A DNA stretch of 64,000 bases from Maledivibacter halophilus (GCF_900167445.1 NZ_FUZT01000007.1:124001-188000); one strand, 5' to 3'; shown: positions 27,631 through 36,128, counted from the stretch's first letter. Translations and numbers: made by a program. The notes: a model not told the origin generated them from the sequence alone.

Positions 27631-28134
27631 TTATCTGAATTTTAATAAATTTATTTTGGAATAGTCAATATTCCCATTGTCATCTAGTAAATTTTCATCA
27701 GCGTGTATGTATTCAACCTTTCCAATAAACATTTCATGGGAGCCTGTCATTATAGAATCAACTACTGTACATTCAATATTAACAGGACAATCTAACAGTA
27801 TTGGTGCTTTTACCTTCAATCCCTCTTTATAGCTTACATCAACTTTAACAAGTTTATCCTCATCTCTTCTGCTTTTACTGCCAAGATACCCATATTTTTC
27901 TCTTAAGCTTTCTGGCACAAGATTTACAACAAATTCACCAGTTTCTTTAATCATATGATAGGAATATCTACTTGGTACAATTCCTACCATAACCATTGGA
28001 GGATCATAACTACAGTTCCCAGCATATCCAACAGCTAATGCATTAACTTCTCCATTTTCTCCTTTACAAGAAACCAAAATATCTGGCATTGGCTTTAAGC
28101 AGCTTTTAAAATCCTTTACTTCTACTTTATTCAT
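27631..28134 (-). CDS. Flavin reductase-like (FMN-binding split barrel) protein
   Basis: The ATG at 28134 is chosen because AAAGGATG lies upstream and the homologous start MNKVEVKDF fits; the open frame extends 32 codons farther. The 167-residue protein has the flavin-reductase pattern: ALAVGYAGNCSYDPPMVMVGI, SRYSYHMIKETGEFVVNLVP and a CPVNIECTVVDSIMTGSHEMFIGKVE end. It probably binds FMN and could be a flavin reductase or electron-transfer flavoprotein. It stands apart from the genes beside it, and its substrate is unknown. Confidence 0.85.
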   Translation of the reverse strand: MNKVEVKDFKSCLKPMPDILVSCKGENGEVNALAVGYAGNCSYDPPMVMVGIVPSRYSYHMIKETGEFVVNLVPESLREKYGYLGSKSRRDEDKLVKVDVSYKEGLKVKAPILLDCPVNIECTVVDSIMTGSHEMFIGKVEYIHADENLLDDNGNIDYSKINLLKFR

Positions 28135-28435
28135 TTCAAACATCCTTTCATAATATATAACCAATATTTTCATTATTTTAACATTGGTTACTGTTAGTAA
28201 TTGAGTAAATTCCATAATTAGCTTCTGCAAAAACTAACTATAAATATTTTATCACTATAAATAGCATTTGCCAATAAACTTATAGGAAAAATTTTCAAAA
28301 TTATGATATTGGAACCATTTCCACTTAATAAAATATTTTTGTGATTTGTAATAAACCAACAAAACTAAATCACATGAAGTTTAAAACACACATATAATAT
28401 ATAGGAAAACTTAAAATAAATATGGAGGAATAAAA

Positions 28436-28933
28436 ATGACAACTTTCGGTTCCTTTTACGGAATTATTACTAGAATTGACGATTTTAATTCAGGCTCTGA
28501 AGAATCATTAGGATGCTATAAAATAATGACTGTACAGAAAATTGATGGGAATATCGTAAACTTTATAATAACACCAACTACTTATTTTGTATATAATACA
28601 ATGATGGTAGTAGGAGATGTAGTAATTGGATTTTATGATATGAATGCTCCTGTACCTTTAATTTTTCCACCACAGTTTCGAGCAATTGCTATGTCAAAAA
28701 TTATACCAGGGCAAAATATTAAAGTCGACTATTTTAATGAAAAGCTAGTAAGCAGCGATGGTACATTAAAATTAAATATTGCTCCATCTACTCAGATAGT
28801 ACTGGAAAATGGTCAAATCTTTACTAAAAGTCCTAAAAATCGTAATTTAATCGTCATATACGGTCCAACTACAAGGAGTATTCCAGCCCAAACTACACCT
28901 TATAAAATTATTGTTATGTGTCCGAAAACATAG
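28436..28933 (+). CDS. Conserved hypothetical protein, beta-rich, 165 aa
   Basis: ATG follows a textbook TGGAGGAATAAAA site. The protein has no signal peptide and no membrane helix. It is rich in alternating hydrophobic residues, Thr and Pro (for example NFIITPTTYFVYNTMMVVGDVVIGFYD), consistent with a compact beta-barrel or OB-like fold. The repeated FIITPTTYF, KLNIAPSTQIV and IVIYGPTTRSI pattern hints at an internal repeat. Similar proteins are found in spore-forming Firmicutes, but I cannot name a family. It is a single-gene unit closed by a terminator. Confidence 0.65.
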   Translation: MTTFGSFYGIITRIDDFNSGSEESLGCYKIMTVQKIDGNIVNFIITPTTYFVYNTMMVVGDVVIGFYDMNAPVPLIFPPQFRAIAMSKIIPGQNIKVDYFNEKLVSSDGTLKLNIAPSTQIVLENGQIFTKSPKNRNLIVIYGPTTRSIPAQTTPYKIIVMCPKT

Positions 28934-28979
28934 TGGATCAAAGATAAGTGATAAATAAACTATATTTAAGAATACAAGC

Positions 28980-29009
28980 AACACTCAATCTTTAGAAAGA
29001 TTGAGTGTT
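28980..29009. terminator. Bidirectional terminator
   Basis: The perfect 13-bp stem AACACTCAATCTT / AAGATTGAGTGTT lies between the convergent hypothetical gene (plus) and thiD (minus). It can serve both transcripts. Confidence 0.85.
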
Positions 29010-29014
29010 CTTTA

Positions 29015-29794
29015 CTACATTCTATAACAATGATCCAACGGTCCATTTCCACGACCAAGATTTAGATTTTCTTTTAATGCTCCAGTTATATAATCTTTAC
29101 TATTTTGTATGCTTTCTCTTACGCTATATCCCAATGCAAGGTTGCTGGCAATAGCAGAAGAAAGAGTACATCCAGTTCCATGAGTATTAGAATTATTAAT
29201 TTTCTTTTCTTCAAACCAATGGATTTTACCATCGAAAAACAGTAAATCATTAGCATCCTCTTCAAGATGTCCACCCTTAATTAAAATATGTCCATGATAA
29301 TTCTTAGATATTTTTCTAGCTGCCCTATGCATATCTTCTTTACTATTTATTTCAAATCCACATAGTATTTCAGCTTCAGAAAGATTAGGAGTAATAACCG
29401 CTGCCAAAGGTATTAATTTATTTAACAGGGTATTTATAGCATCATCTTTAAGAAGCTTATTTCCAGAAGTTGAAACCATTACTGGATCAATAACAATATT
29501 TTTAGGATTATATTCCCTAAGCTTTTCTGCAATAGCTTTGATAATCTCAATTGAAGAAACCATGCCTATCTTAACAGCATCGGGAAAGATATCTGTAAAT
29601 ACACAATCCATTTGATTTTTTACAAAATCTGCTGAACAATTTTCTATTCCATAAACCCCAGTTGTATTTTGAGCTGTTAATGCAGTTATAACACTCATTC
29701 CATAACATTTGTGAGCCATTATGGTTTTTAAATCTGCTTGAATACCAGCTCCACCACTACAGTCTGAACCTGCTATAGTTAATACCTTTTTCAT
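29015..29794 (-). CDS. thiD: Hydroxymethylpyrimidine/phosphomethylpyrimidine kinase
   Basis: The 259-residue ribokinase-fold enzyme begins VLTIAGSDCSGGAGIQADLKT, the ThiD signature. It has DPVMVSTSG and TPNLSEAEILCG in the middle and the anion-hole motif NTHGTGCTLSSAIA near the end. It phosphorylates HMP and HMP-phosphate for thiamine assembly. It is the third gene of the thiM-thiE-thiD set but is separated from thiE by a 161-bp MITE-like insertion. Whether it is still co-transcribed depends on readthrough of that element. Identity is secure. Confidence 0.95.
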   Translation of the reverse strand: MKKVLTIAGSDCSGGAGIQADLKTIMAHKCYGMSVITALTAQNTTGVYGIENCSADFVKNQMDCVFTDIFPDAVKIGMVSSIEIIKAIAEKLREYNPKNIVIDPVMVSTSGNKLLKDDAINTLLNKLIPLAAVITPNLSEAEILCGFEINSKEDMHRAARKISKNYHGHILIKGGHLEEDANDLLFFDGKIHWFEEKKINNSNTHGTGCTLSSAIASNLALGYSVRESIQNSKDYITGALKENLNLGRGNGPLDHCYRM

Positions 29795-29854
29795 TTAAAC
29801 ACCTCTATTGTATTGATTTTAGTTTAATAAAAATATATTTGAGAAAATCATATA

Positions 29855-30015
29855 TGAGGAAATTACATAATTCTAACTTGTCAAAATTGCATATGCGAAT
29901 ATTATCCTTAACTTAATTATTTAGAATTAAATATATTTCGATGGTATAGCTTAAGACATTTTAAAACAATATGTAGTAGTTAGTTTTTTGGAAAGGTAAT
30001 TATGCAATTTGCTCA
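29855..30015 (-). repeat. MITE-like repeat family 2, copy B, inside thi operon
   Basis: The 161-bp sequence is the reverse complement of 14792-14952 with about five differences. It starts TGAGGAAATTACATAATT and ends AATTATGCAATTTGCTCA and is flanked on both sides by TATA, a possible target duplication. It lies between thiE and thiD. Confidence 0.88.
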
Positions 30016-30036
30016 TATATTAAAATTCAAATTATA

Positions 30037-30672
30037 TCAAAAAATTTTATTGCATATATCCTTAAGTTCATTTGCCGCCTTAGCTATATCCTTCTCAGCA
30101 AGAATAGCTGATATAACTGCAACTCCATCTATTCCACTGCCCCTAAGCTCCTCAATATTATCTTTATTAATTCCCCCAATAGCTACCACAGGAATGCTTA
30201 CTGACTCACAAATTTCTTTTAAAGCTTCATATGAAATATTTCTGGCGTCTTTTTTTGTACTAGTAGAAAAAATTGCTCCAACACCTAAATAATCTGCTCC
30301 AAGTTTTTCTGCAAGTATTGCCTCATCAACTGTTCCTACTGAAACACCCAGTATTTTATCCCCTCCAATAATTTTTTTAGCTTCTTCTATTGGCATATCA
30401 TCTTGTCCTATATGAACTCCATCAGCATTACTTTTTAAAGCAATATCTATATTATCGTTAATTACAAAGGGTACATTGTAACGACGTGATAATTCCTTCA
30501 TTTCTACAGCCAATTTTAAAAAGCTATCATCGTCTAAATTCTTTTCCCTTAATTGTAAAAAAGTTACTCCATTAATTAAACATTTTTCAACCTGGGAAAT
30601 TAGGCTTTCCTCTCTTAACCAACTGCGGTCTGTTACAAGATAAAGGAGCAAAGATTTATTATCTACTTTCAA
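30037..30672 (-). CDS. thiE: Thiamine-phosphate synthase
   Basis: ThiE couples HMP-PP and thiazole phosphate to thiamine phosphate. The protein (211 residues from the preferred TTG at 30672, which follows AAAGGAAGG at 8 bases) shows LYLVTDRSWL, FLQLREKNLDD, NDNIDIALKSNADGVHIGQDD, LGVGAIFST and VVAIGGINKDNI, all diagnostic. An alternative GTG start lies three codons upstream. The gene overlaps the end of thiM by 14 bp, so translation is coupled. Length is normal. Confidence 0.95.
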   Translation of the reverse strand: MKVDNKSLLLYLVTDRSWLREESLISQVEKCLINGVTFLQLREKNLDDDSFLKLAVEMKELSRRYNVPFVINDNIDIALKSNADGVHIGQDDMPIEEAKKIIGGDKILGVSVGTVDEAILAEKLGADYLGVGAIFSTSTKKDARNISYEALKEICESVSIPVVAIGGINKDNIEELRGSGIDGVAVISAILAEKDIAKAANELKDICNKIF

Positions 30673-31483
30673 TTTTAGCACCTTCCTTTAAAGCCTTAAA
30701 ATCCATTAAGCTTACAGCATCAATTAAATAGGTTCTAAAACTACCTGTTCCCTCTGACTTTTCCACTATTTTTCTATATGCCTTCTCCCCACTTAATCCC
30801 ATTACTGTAATTGCCATAACTGTGGCATCAAAAATTTCATTCTTATTTGAACCACAATATGTGGCCACTAAGCTACCTGCCATACAGCCTGTCCCTGTAA
30901 TTTTTGACATCATATCATTTCCATTACGTATTAAAGATACCCTTTCACTATCTGTCACAATATCAATAACTCCTGTGGCTGCAATTGTACAATTAAATTT
31001 CCCAGAAACTTTTTTTATAAAATTAATAGATTCTTCTATATTTTCATCATTAATGAGATCATCTTCCTGAACATCTACTCCACCTGTATTTTTTGCATTT
31101 GTATATAAAGCCTTTATTTCAGACATATTTCCTTTAATAACAGAAAAATCTATTTCATTAATTAACTTTTCTACTGACTCATTTCTCAACTTTGAAGCTC
31201 CAACACCAACGGGATCTAGTATTACCGGCAAGTCTAATTCATTAGCCTTCTTTCCTGCTTTAACCATGGCTTCTACTGTTCTTGCATTGAGGGTACCTAC
31301 GTTAATGTATAAAACATTACTAATGGACACAATATCTTCCACCTCATTTATGTCATCTGCCATAAGGGGTGAAGCCCCAGCTGCTAAAATGACATTTGCA
31401 CAGTCATTTACAGTTACATAATTTGTTATATTATGTACAAGTGGTGGATTTGATTTTAGATTTTTTAATATTTTTTCAAACAT
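30659..31483 (-). CDS. thiM: Hydroxyethylthiazole kinase
   Basis: The start is ATG at 31483 behind AAAGGAG; an open frame continues 34 codons upstream but those codons lie next to the TPP riboswitch and have no ribosome site. The 274-residue enzyme shows PPLVHNITNYVTVNDCANVILAAGASPLMADD, NVGTLN, DPVGVGASKLRN and the anion-hole GTGCMAGSLVA, all ThiM features (quoted here in short pieces: PPLVHNITNYV, DPVGVGAS). It phosphorylates the salvaged thiazole alcohol. It leads a salvage operon with thiE and thiD; no thiC or thiazole synthase genes are here. Confidence 0.94.
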   Translation of the reverse strand: MFEKILKNLKSNPPLVHNITNYVTVNDCANVILAAGASPLMADDINEVEDIVSISNVLYINVGTLNARTVEAMVKAGKKANELDLPVILDPVGVGASKLRNESVEKLINEIDFSVIKGNMSEIKALYTNAKNTGGVDVQEDDLINDENIEESINFIKKVSGKFNCTIAATGVIDIVTDSERVSLIRNGNDMMSKITGTGCMAGSLVATYCGSNKNEIFDATVMAITVMGLSGEKAYRKIVEKSEGTGSFRTYLIDAVSLMDFKALKEGAKIESR

Positions 31484-31587
31484 ATCTACATCTCCTTTAT
31501 GGTAATATTTACCTGACGGAAATGGCTTGGAATAAAAAAACGTGTCACCTAAATTGGTAACGCGCTTTAAATATACATTAGTCATTT

Positions 31588-31680
31588 TCCTACGCTGGCA
31601 TTACCCAGATCAGGTATAAGGGTTTTCATCGTATTAGATATCTTCTCAGCCTGATTACACAAGCTCCCCTATATATTAAT
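31588..31680 (-). promoter_or_regulatory. TPP riboswitch (THI element)
   Basis: Read on the minus strand the region begins GGGGAGC, has CTGAGA, then ACCC and ACCTGATCTGGGTAATGCC, and ends CAGCGTAGG. These are the conserved P1-P5 blocks of the TPP aptamer in the right order and spacing. It lies about 105 bp upstream of the thiM start codon. TPP binding should reduce expression of thiM-thiE-thiD. I could not decide from sequence whether control is by termination or by masking the ribosome site. Confidence 0.95.
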
Positions 31681-31818
31681 TTACATCTAAATTATATATT
31701 TTTTAACAAAATTAGTCAAGTTATATCCCCTCTGAAACATAAAACTTGTGTAATTTAAAGCACCTTCTTGAAGGGTGGAGCATATTATATTATAAAGCCT
31801 ATGAAAGGAATGAAAAGC

Positions 31819-32355
31819 ATGTATAATATTTATAGACAATATCCTTACCCCATTAATATGTATAATATTTATGGAACATATCCATATCCCTACTGGTCAC
31901 CAATTTATAACTCAGGCTTTGAAAGACAGTTTATTAGATTAAAAGATTATGGACCTAAGCCCTTTGTAATTAATATTGAAGAGGCTACCAAACAAAATAA
32001 TAATTTCCGTACCGCCTTATGGACAGGAGATCATTTACAGCTTACCTTAATGAGCATAGATGTAGGAGAAGATATAGGTTTAGAGATTCATCCTAACCTC
32101 GATCAGTTTCTACGTATTGAAGAAGGTGAGGGAATTGTTAAAATGGGTAATCGAAAGGACCAGCTGGAATTTCAGAGAAGAGTTTATGATGATTTTGCCA
32201 TAATTATACCTGCCGGTACATGGCACAATTTAATTAATACAGGAGATAAGCCAATTAAATTATACTCTATTTATGCACCACCTCAGCATCCATATGGTAC
32301 AGTTCATAGAACAAAGGCAGATGCTGAAGCTGCTGAAGAAAGCTATGGTCATTAG
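31819..32355 (+). CDS. Cupin-domain protein
   Basis: ATG at 31819 is preferred (AAAGGA nine bases upstream), giving 178 residues; in-frame ATG and TTG codons occur up to 31768. A Tyr/Pro-rich N-terminus (YPYPINMYNIYGTYPYPYW) precedes a single cupin barrel. Metal-ligand motifs are visible as GLEIHPNLDQFLRIEEGEG and, later, PAGTWHNLINTGD. Such small cupins occur in clostridia and spore proteins, and the N-terminus recalls coat-associated Tyr-rich tails. Function is unknown; a sugar-isomerase-like or binding role is possible. A rho-independent terminator follows. Confidence 0.8.
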   Translation: MYNIYRQYPYPINMYNIYGTYPYPYWSPIYNSGFERQFIRLKDYGPKPFVINIEEATKQNNNFRTALWTGDHLQLTLMSIDVGEDIGLEIHPNLDQFLRIEEGEGIVKMGNRKDQLEFQRRVYDDFAIIIPAGTWHNLINTGDKPIKLYSIYAPPQHPYGTVHRTKADAEAAEESYGH

Positions 32356-32404
32356 GATACTAAAACACAGCAGCAAATTCTCATATAAATATTGTGAAAA
32401 GGAT

Positions 32405-32441
32405 AAAGGATCCTTAGCACCTCTAGGACTAGGGATCCTTT
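32405..32441 (+). terminator. Terminator after cupin gene
   Basis: The stem AAAGGATCC / GGATCCTTT ends in TTTTT on the plus strand, 50 bp after the cupin stop. It also precedes the convergent FG-GAP-like gene end. Confidence 0.8.
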
Positions 32442-32455
32442 TTCTATATTGTTAT

Positions 32456-33727
32456 TTAATCTTCAAGTGTTATACCAGGATTTTTAGAAATATCATCTGC
32501 AACAATAGCGATGCCTCTTACTTTCGTACCGGGCTCTACCTTAGGTTGTATTGATGGATTACTGGGGTATGCCATACCATCGTATTTAATCAATGCAAAA
32601 AAACTTTCTATGCCCCCTCCTGAAACATACATGATAATATCTCTATATCCTTTGGTTTTACTATCGCTTATAATAACAGGATTATTTACAAGGCTAAATC
32701 TTGCTAGCAAATTATATTCACCCTCCTCCTGTTTAAAAATAGCAGCACTACACCCACCAGTGCCACAGAGAGGGAATCCTACAAGATAAACAAATACTTC
32801 AGGACTTCCGTCTTCATTAAGATCCACTTTATTATAATAATATCTTATATTATATTCATTTTCTTCTAATTCAAATTCCTTTATTAAAGCCTTTTCAAGC
32901 TTTATGTCTCTTTCTGTTTCGGAGCAAATATATTCTACATCTGAAAAATCTATTCCATCTTCATTTTGAAATGGAATGTACTCACAAATATCTCTCCTTA
33001 AATCCATTAGTTCTTCTCTAGATGGATAGGGATATTCAAAGGCTAAAGACCTATCAATAGACTGCAATGCCTCCTGGGTATTACCTGTTTTCATTTGAGC
33101 ATCTGCCAAATAATACCAATAGGTCGATGAATCATTTTCTTTTAAAAGTTCTTTATAATAATTGACCACCTTTTCATAATAATAGGGATATACATCTGAC
33201 GCCAATACAAATTTATCATCTGACCATCTGTATATCTCCACCTTATAGGCATCTCCAGTATCATGAATCCATAGGGCTAGTTCATATATACCATCTTTTC
33301 CCTGCTTGCTTTCAATATCTTTTACTTCAATCATGCTGTAATATTTATTGCCTTCAATTAAATCCATTAATCCCATGTCCGTCCATTCATACATACTAAG
33401 ATCTGACCATATTGATGCAACCTGCCAGCCTATTACTAGATTATTTTTATTTTTACCAGTAATTGGTGCCACATTAAAATAGGTTATATTATAGCCCTTT
33501 CCTTTAATTATATCTGCCACATACCAAGCTCCCAAATAGTATTTTAAAACAATAATATAGTTTTCTCCTTGCCAATTATATACACCAATTAATTCTAATA
33601 CACCATCCCCATCTAAATCTGCCATCATTACTGCCGGCCTTTTTATCGGCGCTTCCAGTATAATAAGCTTTGAAAAAGGTGGTAGAAATGATTTTATTAC
33701 ATCTAGCAAACCCCTATTATTCCACAT
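32456..33727 (-). CDS. FG-GAP/VCBS-like repeat protein with TPR-like segment
   Basis: The 423-residue protein starts without a signal peptide. Residues 30-60 contain MMADLDGDGVLELIGVY and residues near 290-330 contain KVDLNEDGSPEVFVYLVG; these D-x-D-x-D-G calcium-loop repeats resemble FG-GAP beta-propeller blades. Between them a stretch of about 70 residues (YYKELLKENDSSTYWYYLADAQMKTGNTQEALQSID) looks like TPR helices. No enzymatic motif was found. It is a single-gene unit with ATG behind AGAGGGAT. It may be a surface or regulatory scaffold protein, but I see no export signal. Confidence 0.65.
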   Translation of the reverse strand: MWNNRGLLDVIKSFLPPFSKLIILEAPIKRPAVMMADLDGDGVLELIGVYNWQGENYIIVLKYYLGAWYVADIIKGKGYNITYFNVAPITGKNKNNLVIGWQVASIWSDLSMYEWTDMGLMDLIEGNKYYSMIEVKDIESKQGKDGIYELALWIHDTGDAYKVEIYRWSDDKFVLASDVYPYYYEKVVNYYKELLKENDSSTYWYYLADAQMKTGNTQEALQSIDRSLAFEYPYPSREELMDLRRDICEYIPFQNEDGIDFSDVEYICSETERDIKLEKALIKEFELEENEYNIRYYYNKVDLNEDGSPEVFVYLVGFPLCGTGGCSAAIFKQEEGEYNLLARFSLVNNPVIISDSKTKGYRDIIMYVSGGGIESFFALIKYDGMAYPSNPSIQPKVEPGTKVRGIAIVADDISKNPGITLED

Positions 33728-33812
33728 ATTATATCCCTCTTTATTTTTTACTTTATAATTATTATATGTAAGGGCTTTAAATATGTGTTTGAATACTAAT
33801 TTCTCCTGCTGC

Positions 33813-34526
33813 CTATGAAGGTAATTGATTAAAATTAGTATCCATGTAACTTTTTACCATCTTTACACTGTCATCTCCATACCTATCAGAAAAATCCTCC
33901 ATGGCCTTATCTAACATACTAAGTGCCCTTTCACCTAGTTCTTCAATAAGTACTTCACCTATTGTTTTATAAAGATGTCCACAATGATATTCCCATGACA
34001 TAACAGCATTTTTACCTGGACGAATTAATTTTTTATAGATCAAAACAGCCATCTTCTTACCTTTCAATTGTGCATCGTAAAAAACAAAGTCGCAGTGGGT
34101 TCCATCATTTGGCTGGGTTGAATTAACATCAATCCGCAAATCTTTATTAAAACCCTTGACTAGAGCTTTATCAACCTCCATACAAAAATATCGTCCATAA
34201 GCCATTAGGTTATTTTCTTTCCAAGCCGTATGCCATGGGCATTTAAAAACATGCATAGCTGCATTTGGGCTTTTCTGTACTAATTTTTGTTCCATCTCTT
34301 CCTTTGGAGCCTTCCACTCAGAATAAGCCATATAATTATCCATAGTAAGCTCATGTCCATTTGCCTCGGCTCTTAAAGCCATTCTTCTTCCTCTTTGCAT
34401 GGCGTATCTAATAACTGCTCTGCGCATAATAGGTTCTCCTGTTCTCTCACCTACTGCTTCAATAACGGCCTTTGAAATCCATGCAAATAGTAAAGCATGA
34501 TGGGTCGCTGTAAATTTTTTCCCCAT
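33813..34526 (-). CDS. L-2-amino-thiazoline-4-carboxylate hydrolase-like protein
   Basis: This 237-residue protein has the pattern of the ATC hydrolase family: GEPIMRRAVIRYAMQRGRRMALRAEANGHEL in the N-terminal helix pair, a central PWHTAWKENNLMAYGRYFCMEVDKALVKGF, and the TQPNDGTHCDFVFYD block, which in the family contains acid/base residues. The enzyme hydrolyses the thiazoline precursor to S-carbamoyl-cysteine in known cases. The cysteine and sulfur context here is thin: the only neighbour is a TetR regulator upstream. The substrate may therefore differ. ATG with AGGAGGGGG is clear. Confidence 0.72.
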   Translation of the reverse strand: MGKKFTATHHALLFAWISKAVIEAVGERTGEPIMRRAVIRYAMQRGRRMALRAEANGHELTMDNYMAYSEWKAPKEEMEQKLVQKSPNAAMHVFKCPWHTAWKENNLMAYGRYFCMEVDKALVKGFNKDLRIDVNSTQPNDGTHCDFVFYDAQLKGKKMAVLIYKKLIRPGKNAVMSWEYHCGHLYKTIGEVLIEELGERALSMLDKAMEDFSDRYGDDSVKMVKSYMDTNFNQLPS

Positions 34527-34544
34527 ATTCCCCCTCCTCTTATT

Positions 34545-34652
34545 TATATAGATTTCCCATAGTAAAACTTAATTTATACGTATCAAAATATCCAGCGTTT
34601 CTAAGGATTTTTGAGATGTATAAATTAACTGTTTTACTGGAATATCTATAGA
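34545..34652 (+). repeat. MITE-like repeat family 1, copy 3 (108 bp)
   Basis: It begins TATATAGATTTCCCATAG and ends TTTTACTGGAATATCTATA, and its reverse complement aligns end to end with 27514-27620. The interior contrasts only at a few positions (for example GCGTTTCTAAGGATTTTTG). It lies between the TetR regulator and the hydrolase gene. Confidence 0.85.
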
Positions 34653-34686
34653 TATCTAGCTCTAAAGTATTACGAATTTTAACTCT

Positions 34687-35316
34687 CTATAGTTCAATAC
34701 CCAAAACCGAATTCCAACCAGCCACAAAAAATTTAGTAATTGTACCTAAGTATTCAAAAGCTTCTTCTTTAGACATATCATGCTTGACGACCTCATAAAT
34801 AGCTGAAAAGTGAATATGTGACAGGATGTGAAGTTCTTTCTTGGAAATATAATTTACCTTTATCCCCTGATTCTTAAGCTCAGCAAAATATCGGATTCCC
34901 TCTTCAACACTCCAGCTCACCATGTCTTCGATAAAGTTTGCATAACTTGTTCCTTCTGAGGACATCAAAATCAGTTTAAATTCATCTATATATTTATATA
35001 CATAGTTAATATATTCCTTCATATTAGTATGAGAAATTGACCTTATTGCCTGTTGATTTATATGTCCACTATATAACAAATCATAATATTGGCCCATCAT
35101 ATTTACTTGCATATTACAAGACTCTTTAAAGGCAGGAGCAACTAAGGTTTCAAATAATTGGTTTTTATCTGAAAAATGAGCATAAAAGGCTCCTGTTGTT
35201 ACACCTGCCATTTTACTAATCTTCCTTAAAGAAGCATCTTTATATCCTTTTTTTAAGAATTCCTTTTTAGCACATTTTAATATTTCTTCTTTTGAATTAG
35301 CCTTACCCATAGTCAC
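34687..35316 (-). CDS. TetR/AcrR-family transcriptional regulator
   Basis: The start is taken as GTG at 35316, eight bases behind GGGAG; an in-frame ATG two codons later is the alternative. The 209-residue repressor has the TetR HTH (EEILKCAKKEFLKKGYKDASLRKISKMAGVTTGAFYAHFSDKNQLFETL; characteristic core GVTTGAFYAHFSDK). The C-terminal ligand domain is divergent. A 36-bp palindrome overlaps its promoter, so it is almost certainly autoregulated. It may also control the ATC-hydrolase-like gene downstream, now separated by a MITE. Effector unknown. Confidence 0.9.
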   Translation of the reverse strand: MTMGKANSKEEILKCAKKEFLKKGYKDASLRKISKMAGVTTGAFYAHFSDKNQLFETLVAPAFKESCNMQVNMMGQYYDLLYSGHINQQAIRSISHTNMKEYINYVYKYIDEFKLILMSSEGTSYANFIEDMVSWSVEEGIRYFAELKNQGIKVNYISKKELHILSHIHFSAIYEVVKHDMSKEEAFEYLGTITKFFVAGWNSVLGIEL

Positions 35317-35333
35317 TATGTATTCTCCCTTTA

Positions 35334-35391
35334 GTATAATAACAGCGTTACGTAACACCGTTATTATACTCTCTGTATTTTATCCTGTCAA
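35334..35391 (-). promoter_or_regulatory. Sigma-A promoter overlapped by TetR operator palindrome
   Basis: On the minus strand TTGACA (35386-35391) and TATAAT (35363-35368) are both perfect consensus boxes at 17-bp spacing. The segment 35334-35369 is a 36-bp palindrome with only two mismatched pairs (core GTTACGTAAC), covering the -10 box and the start point. This is the expected site for autorepression by the TetR protein. Confidence 0.9.
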
Positions 35392-35442
35392 TATGATATT
35401 GATATTCATTGTTATTTAAGTGATGAATAATATTTTGTTATG

Positions 35443-35527
35443 TGAGCAAATTGCATAATTACCTTCAGCAAAGACATATCACATATATTATACAACTTCC
35501 CCAAGTTAAAATTATGCAATTTCCTCA
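35443..35527 (+). repeat. MITE-like repeat family 2, copy C (85 bp, internally deleted)
   Basis: It has the same ends as copies A and B (TGAGCAAATTGCATAATTACC and AATTATGCAATTTCCTCA) but only a short centre. The flank is ATG on the left and TG on the right. It lies next to the stop of the small helical gene at 35536. Confidence 0.8.
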
Positions 35528-35535
35528 TGTAACTG

Positions 35536-35826
35536 TCATATAAGCTCAAGAATATTCAAAAGTTTGATGCAATCTCTATATCCTTGTAAATAAAGGGTTT
35601 CTCTTTCTATCCATTCAATTCTTCCTATACAATCCTTATTTTTCAAAATAAATGATCTATCTTCATCATTAAGTGACTTTAATATCTCTTGAATTTTAGT
35701 ACTTTCTTCTATTTTATTTCTTACTAATTCACTATACTCTTTATTAGTAGAACGTAAATTTTTTATTACATCTTCATGAATATCACAAAATAAAACTTTC
35801 AAAGATTCTATATATCTATTCGACAT
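35536..35826 (-). CDS. Small helical conserved protein, 96 aa
   Basis: I do not recognise a named function. The protein is predicted to be all helical and strongly charged, ending in YLQGYRDCIKLLNILELI, a pattern seen in small clostridial proteins of the DUF6809 type; the exact family cannot be checked here. It has no signal peptide or membrane segment. ATG follows AAGGAGG. Its 3' end abuts a MITE copy. Confidence 0.6.
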   Translation of the reverse strand: MSNRYIESLKVLFCDIHEDVIKNLRSTNKEYSELVRNKIEESTKIQEILKSLNDEDRSFILKNKDCIGRIEWIERETLYLQGYRDCIKLLNILELI

Positions 35827-35907
35827 AATTCCCTCCTTATGATAATTTCTTGAATTACCATCTCAAACAGGGTATAATAGATTTACCGCTGCTATTGATA
35901 GCGGAAG

Positions 35908-35954
35908 CAATAAGAGTTTTGGCATGCTTTTCTGGGCGGTCAAAGCTCTTATTG
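35908..35954. other. Long hairpin at 3' end of the ribbon-helix-helix gene
   Basis: The arms CAATAAGAG-TTTTG and CAAAG-CTCTTATTG enclose a GC-richer loop, overlapping the stop codon of the small RHH gene. A CCGC...GCGG stem lies next to it. There is no T-run, so it may stabilise RNA rather than end transcription. Confidence 0.5.
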
Positions 35955-36128
35955 TTTATCTAGGTCATCATATACTTTATGAACACCTTTTCTCAAAACC
36001 TCTGACTTACTTATATTTAGTTCATCACTACAATACCTAAGTTTTTTATCTGTTTCATCATCAATTCTAAATTTTATTGTTTTATTCTTTGGTGCATTAG
36101 TAGGACGACCTATTTTTTTGTTCGCCAC
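35949..36128 (-). CDS. Ribbon-helix-helix (CopG/Arc-type) DNA-binding protein, 59 aa
   Basis: A GTG start at 36126-36128 follows TGGAGG and opens a frame that stops at TAA (35949-35951). The product begins with a basic GRPTNAPKNKTIKF stretch, then RIDDETDKKLRYCSDELNI and SKSEVLRKGVHKVYDDL, matching the beta-strand plus two helices of RHH regulators. Proteins of this short type are common in plasmids, phages and integrated elements. It lies in a region with two MITE copies (C and D) and a hairpin over its stop, and may be a remnant of a mobile locus. No toxin partner is evident. Confidence 0.72.
   Translation of the reverse strand: MANKKIGRPTNAPKNKTIKFRIDDETDKKLRYCSDELNISKSEVLRKGVHKVYDDLDKQ

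Noticed and set aside
31484-31585. N-terminal extension of thiM to an ATG next to the riboswitch
   Set aside because: No ribosome binding site, and the first codons abut the TPP aptamer; the ATG at 31483 has AAAGGAG.
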